Below, piece after piece: positions 1-5,466 of a stretch of 7,000 nucleotides of DNA (position 1 is its first letter; each line of letters starts with the position of its first letter). The stretch is from NCBI GenBank assembly GCA_013154135.1, contig JAADDB010000182.1, forward strand, positions 1 to 7,000. Reading direction: 5' to 3'. The position numbers and the translations under genes are program-made. Below the pieces are notes generated by a model. The model was given only the letters and a program-made list of their open reading frames with translations. It made no database searches and was not told the DNA's origin. Source of the stretch: Chloroflexota bacterium. Lineage in GTDB: Bacteria > Chloroflexota > Anaerolineae > JAADDB01.

Positions 1-15
1 GAAGCCCGCCGGCCA

Positions 16-55
16 CCCACCAAAAACTCTTTCCATGCACGGGGCGAAAACATCG
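16..55 (+). repeat. Direct repeat, copy 1 (40 nt)
   Basis: The first 32 bases (16-47, starting CCCACCAAAAACTC) are identical to 451-482. With the next 8 bases, 38 of 40 match. In copy 2 the repeat is the right arm of a large hairpin; here the matching left arm would lie before the window starts, so this copy may be the cut end of a second unit. Confidence 0.85.
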
Positions 56-72
56 TCCCCCATCCAAGGGCC

Positions 73-96
73 GGACCCGTCCGCGGCCGAGGTGCT
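73..96 (+). repeat. 24-nt motif, copy 1
   Basis: Starts GGACCCGTCCGC and ends AGGTGCT. About 21 of 24 bases match the minus-strand copy at 6872-6895. The first part is near-palindromic (CGGAC CC GTCCG). Part of a wider stem, TCCGCGG (80-86) with CCGCGGA (105-111), lies within or beside it. Confidence 0.6.
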
Positions 97-228
97 ACTG
101 AGAACCGCGGAAAATGCGTCGGCCGGGGGGCCACCCCACACCCCCCTCAGGGGGCATCCCAAATTGCGCCCGAGGGTTCAGCCCCGAGCGACTGGGCATG
201 ACCGCACACCGCCGTTCACGAACCGTAG

Positions 229-248
229 GGGCGCACGGCCGTGCGCCC
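229..248. repeat. 20-bp perfect palindrome
   Basis: GGGCGCACGGCCGTGCGCCC is its own reverse complement and is preceded by GTAG. The identical 20-mer occurs at 6936-6955. Palindromes of the form GTAGGGGC...GCCCC are, from memory, common extragenic repeats in environmental GC-rich bacteria, so this is best called a REP-like element. Confidence 0.8.
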
Positions 249-283
249 TGTTCAGCAGCCGGATAAATCCGCCTGCTGAACAG
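248..283. repeat. Hairpin inside the 317-base insert
   Basis: CTGTTCAGCAG (248-258) pairs perfectly with CTGCTGAACAG (273-283). After a C/C mismatch, CGGAT pairs with ATCCG around an AA loop. It abuts the 20-bp palindrome with a one-base overlap. No T-run follows on either strand, so a terminator is not supported. Confidence 0.7.
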
Positions 284-286
284 GAG

Positions 287-344
287 CCGTCCCTCCGGGA
301 CGGGAATGCGTCGGGCGGAAGCCAACCCTGTGCCCCGCAGGGGC
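287..344. repeat. Two GC-rich hairpins in series
   Basis: CCGTCCC (287-293) pairs with GGGACGG (297-303) across a TCC loop. GCCCC (332-336) pairs with GGGGC (340-344) across a GCA loop. Both lie in the 317-base segment specific to composite copy A, giving three adjacent hairpins with that at 248-283. Their function is unknown. Confidence 0.6.
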
Positions 345-414
345 GCTTCCCGTTCGGCGGGTCAGTTGATTGGGTTGCAACTGCGCTTCGAGTTGATCTT
401 CCCCTGACGAGCTA

Positions 415-461
415 TTTTTGGTGGGTGCTGGCATAGATGCGCGGCCAGCGCCCACCAAAAA
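415..461. repeat. Large inverted repeat, 18-bp arms
   Basis: Left arm 415-432 (TTTTTGGTGGGTGCTGGC) and right arm 444-461 (GCCAGCGCCCACCAAAAA) pair over 18 positions with one G-T wobble, around an 11-nt loop. The T-run is on the 5' side and the A-run on the 3' side when read on either strand, so it is the reverse of an intrinsic terminator. It is more likely a structural repeat or an end of a small non-autonomous element. Confidence 0.75.
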
Positions 462-490
462 CTCTTTCCATGCACGGGGCGAGAACGTCG
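451..490 (+). repeat. Direct repeat, copy 2 (40 nt)
   Basis: This is the second copy of the repeat at 16-55, identical over its first 32 bases. Its first 11 bases form the 3' arm of the hairpin at 415-461, and its remainder (CTCTTTCCATGCACGGGG and following) extends beyond that hairpin. Confidence 0.85.
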
Positions 491-569
491 ATGCCCCGCC
501 CCATTCGCCGCCCATGGGAACTCTCTTGGGCCAATCTGGTATCGAAGGACCATCCCGGCATCCAGCCCT

Positions 570-604
570 TTAATCGTCAATCGTTACGCATTACTCGTTA
601 GACC
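570..604 (+). repeat. Degenerate heptamer array (TTAATCG-like)
   Basis: Five units in a 7-nt register: TTAATCG, TCAATCG, TTACGCA, TTACTCG, TTAGACC. The partner array on the minus strand (6932-6898) reads TTAATCG, TCAATCG, TTAATCG, TTACTCA, TTACGTC. The first 17 bases are identical in both. Short tandem heptamer repeats are known in cyanobacteria and some other bacteria. Confidence 0.7.
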
Positions 605-605
605 C

Positions 606-629
606 TGCCCCGTCCGCCGCCAAGACGCG
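606..629 (+). repeat. 24-nt motif, copy 2
   Basis: Contains CCCGTCCGCCGCCAAG, identical to the core of the copy at 6872-6895; about 20 of 24 bases match overall. It directly follows the heptamer array, as it does in copy B, and is followed by the small hairpin GGCAAC-TT-GTTGCC (629-642). Confidence 0.6.
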
Positions 630-757
630 GCAACTTGTTGCCCGCGAGGGCCATTATCCAAAGTCCGGCCGCCATTCGTTGGCCAAATTATATCACGGGA
701 CCGGGGGAGAGGCCAGTGACTGCGGGGTTTCGGGCAGAGGGCCCCTCTCCGGCCCTG

Positions 758-1669
758 CTACCCATTCCCCCGCCAGAGGAGCATCCCCACCAACAGCGCA
801 CCCAAGTCCCGAAGCGTGAGCCATACCCGATACCCCAACGCGGCCGCGGTCACCAAGGAAATGGGCAGACGTCCCTTGAGAAAGAGGAGGAGGGCGGCCT
901 CGCGAACGCCAATGCCCGTAGGCGCGAACACGGCCACATATCCCACCAACCACGCGCCAATGTAGCTCACCAAGAGCCACACGGATGCGACCCCCTTGTC
1001 ACCGCCGATGCCCCGGGTGAAGAGGACAAACCCCAAGCCCTGGCACAGATGCGCGGCCACGTACAAGAGGAACAGGCCGAACAACGCGCGCGGGGAGAGG
1101 GAGATATGGGAAGGTGGGGGGCGACGGAGAAGCCGGGCACTCCAGAGGAGAATGCGTTGGAACACGGGGGGCCAGAGGAGGACCAGGAGGAGGCCCATCC
1201 CGGCCACGAGGAAGGGAACATACCCCCGCAGCGTCGCGTGGACGGCGATGAGGAGGAACCCGGCCGCGGCCAGGAGTTGCAGGAGGATCTCCAGGAGGGC
1301 CCCCGAGGAAATCGCGTACAAGGGTACCTGAACCTCCCGACCGAGCCACCCCCGTCCCAGGATATCCCAGAACCCCCCGGGGAGATAGCGTGCGATCTGC
1401 GCGCGCAGCCACATCCCGCTCCCCGTCCGCCAGGAGAGCGGGACACCGAGGAGGTGCAAAATGCGCCACCACCCGGTAGCCAGCAGGAGCATCTGGCCCA
1501 TCAGAAGCCCCGCGGCACCGGCCAGGTAGGGCCATCCCATGTGCCAGGGGTAATGGGCCAGCGCGTCCCGCTGGGACCACAGGGTATGGGCCCAGAAAGC
1601 TCCGATAAGAGCTAACAGGATCCACTGGATGACTCGTCGAAATTGGACGACACGGTGTATAGCTTCCAT
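758..1669 (-). CDS. Flippase-like / LPG synthase TM-domain membrane protein
   Basis: A 303-residue, very hydrophobic protein that I assign to the UPF0104 / lysylphosphatidylglycerol synthase transmembrane family. I see candidate membrane helices near residues 14-30, 46-66, 117-145, 150-168, 195-215, 229-249 and 283-299. Family-like motifs are YLPGGFW (95-101) and PTGIGVREA (250-258). The C-terminal catalytic domain of true MprF enzymes is missing, as is usual for the shorter members; these are thought to move or handle lipid-linked envelope substrates, but the substrate here cannot be read from sequence. It acts in the cytoplasmic membrane. The ATG at 1669 is the only sensible start because an in-frame TAG lies three codons upstream. 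No clear Shine-Dalgarno precedes it, which is odd compared with the other genes here. It appears to be a single-gene unit, separated from pgeF by a terminator. Confidence 0.85.
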   Translation of the reverse strand: MEAIHRVVQFRRVIQWILLALIGAFWAHTLWSQRDALAHYPWHMGWPYLAGAAGLLMGQMLLLATGWWRILHLLGVPLSWRTGSGMWLRAQIARYLPGGFWDILGRGWLGREVQVPLYAISSGALLEILLQLLAAAGFLLIAVHATLRGYVPFLVAGMGLLLVLLWPPVFQRILLWSARLLRRPPPSHISLSPRALFGLFLLYVAAHLCQGLGFVLFTRGIGGDKGVASVWLLVSYIGAWLVGYVAVFAPTGIGVREAALLLFLKGRLPISLVTAAALGYRVWLTLRDLGALLVGMLLWRGNG

Positions 1670-1725
1670 AGATATCTACGCGCGAAACTGGACCATATGG
1701 CCTATAGATAATGTCCCCGATCCCC

Positions 1726-1755
1726 GGTATACTAGTACTCGAGGCCTCTTGTCGG
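1726..1755 (-). promoter_or_regulatory. Possible promoter of the membrane protein gene
   Basis: On the minus strand, CCGACA (1755-1750) and TATACC (1731-1726) are spaced 18 bp apart, each matching 4 of 6 sigma-70 consensus bases. It lies about 57 bases upstream of the start codon and just downstream of the pgeF-side terminator, a sensible position for a fresh promoter. The evidence is positional and weak. Confidence 0.3.
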
Positions 1756-1824
1756 GGGGCGGAGGGGGATAGGCTCATCGTGCCCGCCATCGCAGCCCAA
1801 CCTATCCCCCTTCCATTCTTGCCT

Positions 1825-1860
1825 AAAAACTCCCACTCCACGTGGAGCGGGAGTTTTTTT
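1825..1860. terminator. Bidirectional intrinsic terminator after pgeF
   Basis: The arms AAAAACTCCC-A-CTCCA and TGGAG-C-GGGAGTTTTT form a long stem with a CG centre. On the minus strand the stem is followed by five Ts, on the plus strand by seven. It begins about 31 bases after the pgeF stop codon and would end the HAD-csaA-pgeF transcript. No plus-strand gene ends here, so plus-strand use is not obvious. Confidence 0.85.
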
Positions 1861-1890
1861 GTTGGGGGAAAGGGGGGGCGGGGAAGCGTG

Positions 1891-2679
1891 TTATGGCTGG
1901 GGTTCCCTCAGCATGACGATGACCCCAAAGCGTCCGGTTTTCCCCTTTTCGCCCCGGTGGGAGAAGAACAGGTCGGGATGGCACGCGGTGCAGTAGCCGG
2001 ACTTCAGGACGGTGGGGACGTGCATCATGGCTGCTTGTTGCGCGTTGGTCTCCACCAGGTCCAGGAAGTAGCGTCGTCCCTTCTTCTCGAAGACCACCGG
2101 TCCTCGTCCAAACACATCGAACGCCTCAATAACGTCCATCCCCACCTCATAGTGACAGCGCCCGATCCCCGGCCCCAGGGCCACCACAAGATCTTCCGGA
2201 CGGCTGCCATAGGTCTGTTGCATTTGGGCGATGGTGCGCATGGTAATGCCCGCGGCCGTGCCCCGCCATCCCGCGTGGACAAGGGCCACGGCCCGGTGGA
2301 TGGGGTCGAAGATGATGACGGGAATGCAGTCGGCAAAGGTCATGAAGAGGGGGACGCCTGGCTCATCCGTCATCAGCGCGTCCCGGTGTCGAATCATCGT
2401 GCCCTTGTGTTCGCGGCCGACTTTTTCCGCTTGCGCGCCGTGCACCAGGTGGACCCGGACCAGGTCATCGGGGGTCAGGTGGAGGATGCGGGCCAGGCGG
2501 GCCCGGTTTTCCCGGACCCGTTCGGGGGTGTCCTCTACCGCGAGGCTCACGTTCAGGGTGTCGAAGGGTGGGGGGCTCACGCCTCCCTGGCGGGTTCCTA
2601 TCACATGGGCCACACCCTGGTCTTCCAGCTCTTTGAAGACAAAGTAGGTGACCCCCTCGTGTTTCCTCTGCTCAAACAT
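1891..2679 (-). CDS. pgeF: Peptidoglycan editing factor PgeF (YfiH family)
   Basis: A 262-residue protein of the YfiH/DUF152 'laccase-domain' family. In E. coli the family member acts as an amidase/editing factor that removes wrongly incorporated serine-containing muropeptide precursors; other members are reported to act on purine nucleosides. It is cytosolic, with no signal peptide. Diagnostic motifs are VHLVHG (77-81, His80), FADC (115-118, Cys118), HAGWRG (135-140, His135), LGPGIG (168-173), and the C-terminal DLFFSHRGE followed by TGRFG. The His-Cys-His trio corresponds to the catalytic/metal site of E. coli YfiH with similar spacing, so the enzyme should be active. The ATG at 2679 is preceded by AAGGAG with five bases between. 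It is the last gene of the operon, 69 bases after csaA and just before a strong terminator. Confidence 0.93.
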   Translation of the reverse strand: MFEQRKHEGVTYFVFKELEDQGVAHVIGTRQGGVSPPPFDTLNVSLAVEDTPERVRENRARLARILHLTPDDLVRVHLVHGAQAEKVGREHKGTMIRHRDALMTDEPGVPLFMTFADCIPVIIFDPIHRAVALVHAGWRGTAAGITMRTIAQMQQTYGSRPEDLVVALGPGIGRCHYEVGMDVIEAFDVFGRGPVVFEKKGRRYFLDLVETNAQQAAMMHVPTVLKSGYCTACHPDLFFSHRGEKGKTGRFGVIVMLREPQP

Positions 2680-2748
2680 CGTAGCTCCTTCCCTGCGAAG
2701 AACGTTTTGCGTGACGGGCCCGCGGGGACCACCGCGGCCACAACGTCC

Positions 2749-3096
2749 TCATCCCACCGGGGCTCCGAGTTCGGATGGACCGTCCGGTTCCAGCAAGACC
2801 ACCCGGCCATCGGACTGGATGGCGCCGAGGATGAGGACTTCGGACATGAATGGGCCGATCTGTTTGGGCGGGAAGTTGGTCACCGCGATGACCAGTCGCC
2901 CGACCAGGGATTCCTTGTCCGGGTACCAGCGGGGAAGTTGGGCCGAACTCTTCTTGACCCCATAGGGGCCGAAGTCCACCCACAGCTTGTACGCGGGCTT
3001 GCGCGCTTCGGGAAAATCTTCCACCCGCACAATCCGTCCCACCCGCATGGACACTCGGGCAAAATCATCCCAGCGGATGGTGGGTTTCTCCTCCAT
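2749..3096 (-). CDS. csaA: CsaA-type tRNA-binding protein
   Basis: A 115-residue, single-domain OB-fold protein of the tRNA-binding (EMAP/Trbp111-like) superfamily, CsaA branch. CsaA forms homodimers, binds tRNA, and was described in Bacillus as a chaperone-like factor linked to protein export. Strong family signatures are FPEARKPAYKLWVDFG (28-43), KKSSAQ (48-53), and NFPPKQIGPFMSEVLILG (74-91). The length is close to the usual 110 residues, so it is complete. The ATG at 3096 has a GAGGAGG seven to eight bases upstream. The gene starts inside the 3' end of the HAD gene (32-nt overlap), suggesting translational coupling, and pgeF follows 69 bases later. Confidence 0.93.
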   Translation of the reverse strand: MEEKPTIRWDDFARVSMRVGRIVRVEDFPEARKPAYKLWVDFGPYGVKKSSAQLPRWYPDKESLVGRLVIAVTNFPPKQIGPFMSEVLILGAIQSDGRVVLLEPDGPSELGAPVG

Positions 3097-3820
3097 CAGC
3101 CTGCCTCCTCTTCTCCTCTAACCAGTCGAGAATTTCCCGGATATCCCGGATGATGGGCACGTCGTCCACGTCGAAGATGCCCCGGTCATCGATGAGGAGC
3201 GCGTCCATGCCCACCCCGTGGGCCCCGCGCACATCCGCGTAGTAGTTATCCCCCACGTAGAGCGCGCGCTCGGGGGGGACGTCCCCGGCCATTTCCAGCG
3301 CGGCCCGAAAAATGCGCGGGTCGGGCTTCCACACGCCCAGCGCGCCGGAATGGAGGAGGAAGTGGAAGTAATCCCGGATGCCCAGCTGGTCCACCTCCTC
3401 GTCAAAGGGATCGCGTCGGTTGGAGAGGATGCCCAGGGTGATGGGCAAAGTGCGCAAGTGTTCCAGGAGTTCCCGGACCCCCGGTTTGAGGACGGATTGG
3501 GGCCGGTACGTCTCCTCCAGCGCACGTGCCACCCGCTCCGCGAGCGCGTCGGTCGCGGGATACCCCACCTGCTCGATGAGGCGGTAGAGGAAGCGATGCC
3601 AGAGTTGCTCCTCCCCGTAGGTTCGGACATCCTCCTGGATTTCGGGGCTGCGCGCCCAATAATAGTGGATCCACGCTTCCACGGGACGCCACTGTTCCCA
3701 GGGCACATCCATCCCTTCCTCGCGGAGGATGTCCCGTATCACATCAAAGAACCGGGGATCGGACATGCGCAGGGTGCCGTCCAGGTCGAAAATGATTGCA
3801 TCGTACGGTAAGTTGTTCAT
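3065..3820 (-). CDS. HAD-superfamily hydrolase (phosphatase-like)
   Basis: A 251-residue cytosolic hydrolase of the haloacid dehalogenase superfamily, subfamily I, with an alpha-helical cap inserted after motif I. All four motifs are present: DLDGT (12-16, nucleophile Asp12 and acid/base Asp14), SNR (133-135), Lys165 in KPDP (165-168), and GDNYYADVRGA (190-200) with the metal-binding acidic residues. The layout resembles phosphoglycolate phosphatase and YjjG-like enzymes, but the substrate cannot be assigned. The open frame extends upstream to 4003; I prefer the ATG at 3820 because the nucleophile motif then sits at the usual residue 12, GAGG precedes it, and the extension runs through a promoter. 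It is the first gene of the HAD-csaA-pgeF operon. Confidence 0.9.
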   Translation of the reverse strand: MNNLPYDAIIFDLDGTLRMSDPRFFDVIRDILREEGMDVPWEQWRPVEAWIHYYWARSPEIQEDVRTYGEEQLWHRFLYRLIEQVGYPATDALAERVARALEETYRPQSVLKPGVRELLEHLRTLPITLGILSNRRDPFDEEVDQLGIRDYFHFLLHSGALGVWKPDPRIFRAALEMAGDVPPERALYVGDNYYADVRGAHGVGMDALLIDDRGIFDVDDVPIIRDIREILDWLEEKRRQADGGETHHPLG

Positions 3821-3892
3821 CGTGCCTCGTCTGTTTTGGATGTCATGATTGCCCGGAGAGAACTGTCTCGCGTCGGAGCCCTGCGGAGGCGC

Positions 3893-3916
3893 GGACCCGT
3901 TCGCCGCTAAGGTACG
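3893..3916 (+). repeat. 24-nt motif, copy 3, in operon leader
   Basis: Starts GGACCCGTTCGCCGCT and ends AAGGTACG; 21 of 24 bases match the copy at 6872-6895, and all three differences are transitions. It lies within the predicted 5' untranslated leader of the HAD-csaA-pgeF transcript, on the strand opposite to the genes. Unlike copies 2 and 4, it is not joined to a palindrome or heptamer array. Confidence 0.55.
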
Positions 3917-3944
3917 TTGTCCGTCGATCGGATTACTCGCCCCA

Positions 3945-3972
3945 AGGATACACAGAGCCAAGGGGTTGTCAA
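3945..3972 (-). promoter_or_regulatory. Promoter of HAD-csaA-pgeF operon
   Basis: On the minus strand, TTGACA (3972-3967), a perfect -35 hexamer, is followed after 16 bp by TATCCT (3950-3945; 4 of 6). Transcription would start near 3938, giving a leader of roughly 118 nt before the HAD start codon at 3820. The leader contains the 24-nt repeat motif and GC-rich self-complementary stretches, but no riboswitch family that I recognise. Confidence 0.65.
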
Positions 3973-4027
3973 ACAGGGGCGCGATCGTCGAAGGCGAGGG
4001 CATAGCATGTCCAAAGAAGATGAAGGC

Positions 4028-4052
4028 GGGGGTGTAGCCGAGCTACACCCCC
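4028..4052. terminator. GC-rich hairpin after the PT-tail gene
   Basis: GGGGGTGTAGC (4028-4038) and GCTACACCCCC (4042-4052) form a perfect 11-bp stem with a 3-nt loop, starting ten bases past the stop of the minus-strand gene. The downstream tract on the minus strand (GCCTTCATCTTCTTTGG) is T-rich but not a clean T-run, so it is a probable rather than a textbook terminator. Confidence 0.65.
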
Positions 4053-4062
4053 GGTTTCCCCC

Positions 4063-5064
4063 TTATCCGGCCGCTGTCGGGGTGGCGGTGGGGGTAGGCA
4101 AAGGCGATACAGGATTTGTCGGTGTCGGGGTGGGCAGAGGGGATGTCGAGCTGGTCGGGGTGGCGGTGGGAGTAGGCAAGGGTGATGCCGGTTGGGTCGG
4201 CGTGGGCGTGGGCGATGGCGTGGGTGTCGGGGTGGGCGAAGGGGTCGGCGTGGGTGTCGGGGTCGGCGAAGGGGTCGGCGTAGGTCTGGGCGTGACGTTT
4301 GTCCACTCCCATCGGTGCATGACATGGGCCAGGTACGTGTGCTGGTTGACGGGCGTGCACGCTTCCACGGTCACATCGTCCACGTATTGGGCCGTGACGC
4401 CCCCACGACCGTCGTTATACGTTTCGAAGTGGATGTACAGCGTACGGCCGGCATAGCGGCTCAGGTCAAAGGTGAACTCCCGCCATTGGGGATCCTGCTT
4501 GGCCAGGGTGAACACCAACGTGCGCACCACGCGGAAGCGTTCGTCCAAGAGCAGGACGTATTGGGCATCTGTAGCCAAGGGGATCTCCCGGGGGTCCACC
4601 TCTTCCCAGTGTTCGGGCAGGCGGCCCCGCGGTTGGGCTCCGGACGTGCGGTACAGGTAGAAGCGCAGGGTCACGTTTTTGGCCTGCGCGGGGATGGTGA
4701 ACCGTTGTTGGGCCGAGGAGTAGGAAAAGCGGTTGTGCCGCGGGTTCGCAATGCCCGTCTGCAGGGCCCAGGAGCCCGTGTGGACCGGCTGTTGCACGTA
4801 TTGGGCCCGATAGGCAGTGATGGGTCGTTCCCATACCTGGTCGTTCCTCTCCTCGAAGGAGGGGTCGGCCAGGAGCTGGTTGCAGGTGGGCGAAAGCAAA
4901 TGGGCCTGAGAAGATGTCGGGTGGTCGGAGGGGGCAAGCTCGGGTGTGCTGGCCAGGAGGTGAGGCACCAGCACGCTGGCCAGGATGAGAAGTAGGATGC
5001 TCACCAATGGGAGGCCCCGGTGGGGGTGGAGCACCCCTGCGATGATTCGGCGATGTGTGTCCAT
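4063..5064 (-). CDS. Secreted protein with beta-rich domain and PT tail
   Basis: A 333-residue protein. A basic start and a hydrophobic stretch near residues 18-38 form a signal peptide or anchor, with possible cleavage after about residue 39. Residues 61-236 form a globular, beta-rich domain bounded by the only two cysteines (61 and 236), which could form a disulfide. Features such as DPSFEE, PVHTGSWALQTG and YNDGRGGVTAQYVDDVTVEAC resemble jelly-roll, carbohydrate-binding-like domains common in secreted Chloroflexi proteins. This is pattern memory, not a proven family match. From residue 259 to 330 the chain is almost wholly Pro/Thr/Ser/Ala, with the unit SPLPTPT seen three times, and then ends without a further domain or sorting signal. 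The ATG at 5064 has GAGGAGG five bases upstream. Its exact function is unknown; a cell-surface or extracellular binding role is inferred. Confidence 0.75.
   Translation of the reverse strand: MDTHRRIIAGVLHPHRGLPLVSILLLILASVLVPHLLASTPELAPSDHPTSSQAHLLSPTCNQLLADPSFEERNDQVWERPITAYRAQYVQQPVHTGSWALQTGIANPRHNRFSYSSAQQRFTIPAQAKNVTLRFYLYRTSGAQPRGRLPEHWEEVDPREIPLATDAQYVLLLDERFRVVRTLVFTLAKQDPQWREFTFDLSRYAGRTLYIHFETYNDGRGGVTAQYVDDVTVEACTPVNQHTYLAHVMHRWEWTNVTPRPTPTPSPTPTPTPTPSPTPTPTPSPTPTPTQPASPLPTPTATPTSSTSPLPTPTPTNPVSPLPTPTATPTAAG
4075..4290 (-). repeat. Low-complexity PT-coding tandem repeat
   Basis: This encodes residues 259-330 of the secreted protein. On the plus strand it reads as imperfect GGTGTCGGGGTGGGC-like units, with hexamer periodicity near 4195-4290 and longer SPLPTPT-coding units near 4080-4190. 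Such DNA is prone to slippage, so repeat number may vary between strains or be misassembled. Confidence 0.85.
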
Positions 5065-5094
5065 ACGGTCCTCCTCAACGTTGCGAAAAGGTAA

Positions 5095-5128
5095 GGGCTG
5101 AAAAGATGTAACAAACGTCTTTCAGCCC
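5095..5128. promoter_or_regulatory. Leader hairpin before the secreted-protein gene
   Basis: GGGCTGAAA pairs with TTTCAGCCC, then, past one bulged A, GATGT pairs with ACGTC (one G-T wobble) around an AACAA loop. It is a 14-bp stem about 31 bases upstream of the minus-strand start codon and outside its ribosome-binding site. On the minus strand it is followed by TTACCTTTT, which could make it an attenuator; this is uncertain. Confidence 0.55.
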
Positions 5129-5171
5129 ATATGTGATGACGTCGGGAAGGGAAAAAGGATACGGGGAAACA

Positions 5172-5194
5172 GGGGAAATTTGGGGAAATTTCCC
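5172..5194. repeat. Doubled GGGGAAATTT with 12-bp palindrome
   Basis: GGGGAAATTT occurs twice back to back (5172-5181 and 5182-5191), and the second copy plus CCC makes the perfect palindrome GGGAAATTTCCC (5183-5194). Such an AT core in a divergent intergenic region could be a regulator site, but no regulator is known. Confidence 0.4.
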
Positions 5195-5256
5195 GGATTT
5201 GACCGTAACTTTTGTGGGGAGTTGGCGTCTTCGAATGAAGAAGGGAAGTTGTCTCC

Positions 5257-5297
5257 TGTACATCCGGTGGAGCTGGGGGAACTCACCCGGATGTACA
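5257..5297. other. Strong hairpin, possible leader RNA structure
   Basis: TGTACATCCGG (5257-5267) pairs perfectly with CCGGATGTACA (5287-5297). With one bulge the stem can be extended inward (GTG-AG side with CTCAC), leaving a purine-rich CTGGGGGAA loop. It lies between divergent genes with no T-run on either side, so it is not a standard terminator. It could be an operator or a structured RNA element. Confidence 0.55.
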
Positions 5298-5437
5298 CGC
5301 TCTGATTGGCTGACATGCCCAGGTTCTTGCCCTTTAGCATGAACGATGGGTAAGGATGCCGGTTGATTTCTTCCCTGGAGAAGGGTGGTTGGCGGGCAGG
5401 CGAGAACGTCAGAGTCTCGCCCAGGTACTACCGGATT

Positions 5438-5466
5438 TTGTCGGTCAATCAGGTATGCGCTATCCG
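5438..5466 (+). promoter_or_regulatory. Possible spoVS promoter
   Basis: TTGTCG (5438-5443) and TATCCG (5461-5466) are spaced 17 bp apart, with 4 of 6 and 3 of 6 consensus matches. The site lies 27 bases upstream of the start codon, which would give a short leader containing the GGGGAG ribosome-binding site at 5481-5486. Weak by sequence, plausible by position. Confidence 0.3.

Larger units (their letters stand above)
197..629 (+). repeat. Composite interspersed repeat, copy A (split)
   Basis: In order: a 52-nt block (197-248) ending in a 20-bp palindrome; 317 bases (249-565) absent from copy B; CCCT; five heptamers (570-604); and a 24-nt motif (606-629). The same modules in the same order occur on the minus strand at 6987-6872 without the 317-base interruption. 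The 52-nt block matches at about 48 of 52 positions by eye. No protein is encoded. I infer a short interspersed repeat family; the transposition mechanism, if any, is unknown. Confidence 0.65.
1..680. other. Gene-free mosaic of short repeats and hairpins
   Basis: I find no credible protein-coding gene here: the open frames overlap one another on both strands, match no family I know, and run through palindromes. The stretch holds a 40-nt direct repeat (16-55 and 451-490), a 20-bp palindrome (229-248), hairpins at 80-111, 144-157, 248-283, 287-303, 332-344, 363-383, 415-461 and 629-642, a heptamer array (570-604), and two copies of a 24-nt motif. A perfect TATAAT lies on the minus strand at 687-692, just past the block, but it has no convincing -35 partner and no gene to serve. 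Confidence 0.75.

Noticed and set aside
1..680. CRISPR array in the repeat-rich left end.
   Set aside because: The direct repeat occurs only twice, about 400 bases apart, with no regular spacer pattern and no cas genes.
687..692. Perfect TATAAT on the minus strand downstream of the membrane protein gene.
   Set aside because: No matching -35 element lies at the right distance and no gene or clear RNA lies downstream.
1046..1061. Similarity between 1046-1061 (AGATGCGCGGCCA) and the loop/arm of the hairpin near 433-447.
   Set aside because: It is only about 13 identical bases, lies within a conserved coding frame, and has no flanking similarity.
635..1615. A long plus-strand frame of 326 codons opposite the membrane protein gene.
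   Set aside because: Its product is a Pro/Glu/Gly/Arg-rich low-complexity chain typical of an antisense shadow, while the minus strand encodes a coherent membrane protein.
1711..3153. A 480-codon plus-strand frame opposite pgeF and csaA.
   Set aside because: It runs through a terminator and lies fully opposite two well-recognised genes; its product matches no family I know.
3821..4003. In-frame N-terminal extension of the HAD protein to 312 residues.
   Set aside because: It covers the predicted promoter and leader, and would put the HAD nucleophile near residue 73 rather than 12; the ATG at 3820 has a ribosome-binding site.
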